From: Rhodospirillaceae bacterium | GTDB lineage: Bacteria; Pseudomonadota; Alphaproteobacteria; Rhodospirillales; Casp-alpha2 | Assembly: GCA_002706405.1 (NCBI GenBank) | Contig: PALN01000096.1 | Span: 1-64,000, forward strand | Direction of reading: 5' to 3' | DNA: 64,000 nucleotides | Shown here: positions 12,001 through 18,000 of the stretch, in pieces | Layout: each line of letters opens with the position of its first letter | How positions within the stretch are numbered: position 1 is the first letter of the stretch | The notes under the pieces: generated by a model | What the model was told of the DNA's origin: nothing | What the model saw: only the letters and a program-made list of their open reading frames with translations | The model's database searches: none | Made by a program: the position numbers and the translations under genes

Positions 12001-15000
12001 TTTACCATCTCCGAATCCGTGACCCCGAACGATGGCATCTACACGGTCGCCAGCGTCTCGGCGGACGGCAGCACCATCACCGTTCAGGAAACGGGAGCCA
12101 TCACCGACACGGTCGCCTTGGCATCCGGCGCCAACATCGTCTCGGACAGCATCTCGCCGCTGGCCACCGGCACGGGTGCCTTCACCTACGAAGCCTGGTT
12201 CCGTACGGATGACCCCGCCAATCCTCAAACGATCATCCGCGTCGGTGACCCGGCCGGCGATTACGCGCAAATTCGCGTCACCGGCGATGGCCGGGTTCAA
12301 GCGCTTGCCCCGGACGCAGGGCAGACGACGCTGGAAAGTTCCCTCGGCACGAATGACGGCCTGTGGCACCATGTCGCCTACACCCATGACGGTGCGGGTA
12401 ACCTGGAGCTGTTCCTCGACGGCGTGAGCGTCGCCACGACCACCACCGCGATCAACAGCATCGACAACGGTTCCGTGACGATCGGCGGTTGGCAGACCGC
12501 CAACCAACCCTTCTTCGGCGAGATTTTCGACGTCCGCGCCTATGACGTGGCGCGCACGGCGGGCGAGATCCAGGCCGATATGAACGACCTGCCCGACGGC
12601 ACGGACCCGGCCCTGACCGCCGCCTGGCATCTGGACGACGTGCTGAACGGCACGACGGATCAGTTCCGCGACGTCACCGGCAACGGCGCGACCGGCACCT
12701 ATTCCGACAGCACGCCGGAGTTTGCCGAAACCAACCTGTTCACGATGGCCGAGGAAAGCACCCTGCACGGCCGGATCATCGCCACCGACCCCGATGATGT
12801 GAATGACACCGAGGTCTTCACCTTCGACGTCGCGGCCCAGGGTGCCAACGGCACCGTTACCGTCAACCCGGCCGACGGCACCTGGGAATACACGCCGAAT
12901 GCGGACTTCACCGGCACCGACAGCTTCGAGGTCAAAGTGACCGACAGCCTGGATGCCACGGCGACCAAGACGGTTTCCGTCACCGTGCTGAACGTCAACG
13001 ACGCGCCGGACGTCTCCTCCGCCGGGCCTGCGGCCGACTTTACCGAAGACGGCGCCCCGGTCTTCGTCGATCCGGCCCTGACCATCAGCGACCTGGACAG
13101 CGCCGATTTCGACGGTGGCACCCTGACCATCGATGTTACCGGCGGCCATCAGACCGGCGACGTGCTGGCCATCGATGCTGGCGGGCCATTCACCCTGAGT
13201 TCCGGCATGTCGAGCGGCAGCCTCGTCAGCCTCGGCCAGGACATGATCGGTGTCATCGGCCTGGACGGCACCACGGGCACGCTTTCCATCGACCTGACCA
13301 GCAGCTTCGCCACGCCAGGCGTTGTCGAACAGCTGGCCCGCGCCGTGACCTTCCAGAACGACACGGCAGAACCGGGCGCCGGGTCGCGCAACATCGAGTT
13401 CACCCTGACGGACGGCGACGGTGGCACCTCCGCCGCCCTCAGCCAGACCGTCAACATCTCGCCGATCAACGACGCGCCGGAAATTCTCGGTGTGGTGCAG
13501 TCAAGCAATGCCGCGTGGTTCGACGGCATCGGCGACAGCATCAGTCTGGCCAATCCGGCGGGCCTGCCGAACGGCGCTGCCGACTTCACCTGGTCCGCCT
13601 GGGTCAAGACAGACGCAACCGCTGTCAATCACGCCATCCTGTCGGTCGGCAATGCCACCGGCACCGGCACCAACGGGCAATTGTTCATTCAGGCAAACGG
13701 CCAGTTGGCGTTCGATTCATTGAACGTCAACTTCGTTACCGGCGGGCCGGCAATCAATGACGACGCCTGGCACCATGTCGCGGTTACGACGTCCGGCGGC
13801 TTCTCCGAGATTTTCGTCGACGGCGTTTCCGTCGCCGCCCCCGTCGACCTTTCCCTCGCGATCGGAACGGACAGCGCCTTTATCGGCCAGGCGCCCGACG
13901 GGACAAATCAGTTCGATGGTGAGATTTCCGACGTCCGCATTTATGACGTGGCGCGCACCGTCGACGACATCGCCGCCGACATGGGCACGCGCCTGACCGG
14001 CGGCGAGCCCAACCTGGTTGCCTATTATCCGCTCGACAATGATGGCGGCGGCTTCGTGAATGACCTTGCCGGCGGCGACAACATCGGAACCTTGCTGGGT
14101 GACGTGACGATCGGCGGGGTCTCGCCGGACTTCCTGATCGGCGCGGGTGCATCCTTTACGGACAGCTTTGACGACGGCTCGTTGAGCACCGATTACACCG
14201 TGGACACAACCAACGCCGGTGCCGCGGCGACCGAAGGCAGCGGCGTTCTCTCGCTGTCCAGCCGGGCGATCGTTTCGACGGCCGTGGAATACGTCCCGAC
14301 CGCCGCGGCGCCCATCACGATCGAAACCAGCCTTCAGTTCAACGATATCAACGATTTCATGGCGATCGCGACACGATCCGACGGCATCGCCGACCCCGGC
14401 AACTACAACTTCATCACCAACGGCGTCTACGCCACGTTCGGCAACGCCGGCGGCGTCAACCAGATGGCCATCTACCGCGTCGTCGGCGGAACGGTAACGC
14501 CGATCGTGGATACGGGTAGCGGCGCGTTCACCTTCAACAACGGCACGACCTACGATGTGGTCGTCACCGACGATGGCCTCAACCTGTCGATCACCGTTAC
14601 GGAACAGAACAACCCGTCGAACACGCTGACGCTGGAAGCACAGGACTCGACCGAGTTCACGGACAACCACATTTCGTTCTTGAACCGGGAGAACGTGGCG
14701 AACGGCCCGCAGATCGACAGCCTGGAAATCACCCAGCCGGCCGGCCTTCCGGTCGTCCCGGAAGACGGAACGTTCTCGTCGCAGATCGTCGCCGGTGACG
14801 TCGACAATCTACAGGGCGACCTGACCTTCACCCTGGATGCAAATGCCGAAAACGGCACGGTAACGCTCCAATCCGACGGCAGCTTTACCTACACGCCCGA
14901 TCCCGACTTCAACGGAATCGACCGTTTCTCCGTCACCGTCGACGATGGCAACGGCGGTATCAGCACCCAGGCCATTACCCTGGACGTGGCGCCCACCAAC

Positions 15001-18000
15001 GACGCGCCGACGATCCTGGGCACGCAGGCCAATCTCCGCACGCCGCAGTTCGACGGCATCGACGACTTCGTTCAGGCCATCGACCCGAACAGCCTGCTGA
15101 CCGAGGTCGGCGGGGCCTTCACCATCGAGGCCTGGGTCCAGCCCGCGGCCGCCGGCACCCTGGCGTCGCTCGGCACCGCGACGGGCAATCAGGGCCTTGA
15201 AATCTTCATCACCGGAAGCGGCGAGCTTGGCATCGGCACGGACGACCGCACCACCATCGAGATCGTCGACACCGGCAACGCCATCGACGACGGCGCCTGG
15301 CACCATGTCGCCGTGGCCTATGACGGCACGACCTTCCGCCTGTATGTGGACGGCGCGGAAACGGCTTCCGGCACCGGCGCGCTCAACATCGACAGCAGCG
15401 GCGAGGTCACCTTCGGCAAGGGCTTCAACGATACCGACCACTTCAAGGGCGCCATCGACGACATCCGCATCTGGTCCGACAACCGCACCGCCCAGGAAAT
15501 CGCCGACAACTTCCAGCAGAACGACCTGTCCGGCTCCAACGGTCTGGCGGCACGCTATACCCTGGACAACACGAATTCGGAGGCCCTCGACAACGACCCG
15601 ACCCTGATCGACGTATCGGGCAACGGCCACGTGATTTCGGCGGGCGGCCCGCCGTCGGACCCGTTCAGCGCCTATGCCGTGCTCGACGGCGCGGGCGACA
15701 TGATCAACTTCACCCAGATCAATCCGGTCGACGGCACCGGCAAGATCACCATCGCCGCCTGGATCAAGCCGGACGACCTGATCGGCACCCAGGCCATCGC
15801 CACTATCGGCGCCGGCGACCTGGTGTTTGCCCGCAACGGCAACGGCCTGTCGTTCACCAACGCCGGGGTTTTGGGCAGTGCCGCATCCGGCACGCTGACG
15901 GCCGGGGAATGGAACCACGTCGCGGTCACCTACGACAACACGACCGGCACCTTCGAAACCTTCGTCAACGGCACGCTTCAGGGCGCGGGTAATGTCGGCA
16001 TTAACCCGCTGCCGGCGGCGACCACCATGGCCATCGGGTCGTCGAACGGCGACGGCAGCGAAACCGCCGAGGATTCCTTTGCCGGCGGCATCGCGCAGGT
16101 CCGCATCTACGACGAGGTCCGCCAGCCCGCGGACGTCCAGGCCGACATGATGAAACGTGATTTCAATGGCGAGACCCCGGCCAGCCTGCGGAACAACCTG
16201 TCGCTCGACGGCCGCCTGAGCAACAATCAGGATTACCAAGGCCTGGCCGACGGCACCTTCGTCGGCGACGGCCAGTTTGTTGATCACTCGCCGCTCTTGC
16301 TGGGCCCCAACGTGACGTCCGGCGCCGTCACCTTCGACGGCGTGGACGATGCCATCAACTTCGGCCAGGAAATGGCGTTCGAGGTCGATACCACCTTCAC
16401 GCTGGAAGCCTGGATCAATCCGAAATCATCTTCCGACTGGGCCGGTATCGTCACCAACATCACCGACGACGGCGGCAACGAAAGCGGCTATGGCCTGCAT
16501 CTGGCCGCGAACGAGGCCATCCGCTTCGCGTTCACCGTCGACGGCACGCTGCACACCATTGATACGCCCATCAATACGATTGACCTGGGCCAATGGTCCC
16601 ATGTCGCCGCCACTTATGACGGCGGGACGGCGCGGATTTTCGTCAATGGCATCGAAGTCGCGGCGCAGGACATCTTCGGTGCGGCAATGACCTATGATTA
16701 TCCCAATGATCTGCGGCTCGGCGCCTACCACGACAGTGACGAAGACTATTTCTTCGACGGCGAAATCGCCGACGTGCGCATCTGGGACGTCGCCCGCACG
16801 GATTGGGAGATTGAGAACGATGCCGAGCACCCTGTCTCGGGAGAAGGCTCCGGTCTGGTCTTCAACGCAAGCCTGAACGAGGGTGTTGGCGGGGAGCCTG
16901 TGTCATCGGTCAATGACGCCGTCAACAACCTCAGCGGCACGCCTTTAGGGGGGCCGGTGTACATCGGCACGGGACCGGAAATTTACGGCGGGCTCGATCC
17001 TGCCGCGCCGCTGGCCGGCACGGAAGACACCATCCTGCGCGGCCGCATCGCGGGCCAAGACACCGAGGGCGACGGGCTGACCTTCACCCTGGACGTCAAC
17101 GCCGCCAACGGCTCGGTCGCGCTGAATCCCGACGGCAGCTACGAATACACCCCCAATCCCGATGCGTTCGGCACGGATTCCTTCACCGTCACCGTTTCCG
17201 ACGGCTTCGGCGGCACGGACACGCGGACCGTCTATCTGGACATTGCCCCGGTGACCGACGTCTTCATCGGCGGCAACGGGGACGACATCCTGTACGGCAC
17301 CGAAGGGGACGATATCCTCGACGGGCGGGCCGGCGAGAACATCCTGATCGGCGATGCCGGCGACGACTATCTGACCGGCGGCACCCGGGGCAAGGCCGGC
17401 GTCGACCGCAACGTCGCCGACTATTCCGACGCCGGCGCCGGGATTACAGTGACCGGCGACACGGTCACGGGCGATGCCTCGGTCGGCACCGACACGCTGG
17501 GCAATATCGATCAGATCATCGGCAGCGCCCACGACGATGACTTCGACATGACCGGCTGGGACAACGGCCAGTTCGATGCCTTTGATCCGGACAACGGCGG
17601 CGCTTTCAACCCGACCGTCGGCGATTTCAACGTCGTCCGCGGCGGCGACGGCGACGACACCATCACCGGCAACGGCTTCACCCGTGTTGATTACAGCGAT
17701 GCCATGGGCGGCGTGACCGTGACCCTGGACGATGCTGTCACCTTCGGCGGCGGCGTCACCGGCTTCGGGAAGCGGACCGACAACAGCGGGAACGCGACCG
17801 GCACCATGGATGGCACTGGCCTCGACAAGTTCATGGGCGGCGTCAACGAGATCGCCGGCTCCGAATACAGCGACACCCTGACCGGCGACGCCAACAACAA
17901 CGTGCTGATCGGGCGCGGCGGCAACGATATCCTGAACGGCGGCGGCGGCACGGACCGCGCCGATTACCGCTCAGACGTCGCCGCCATCACGGTGACCTAT

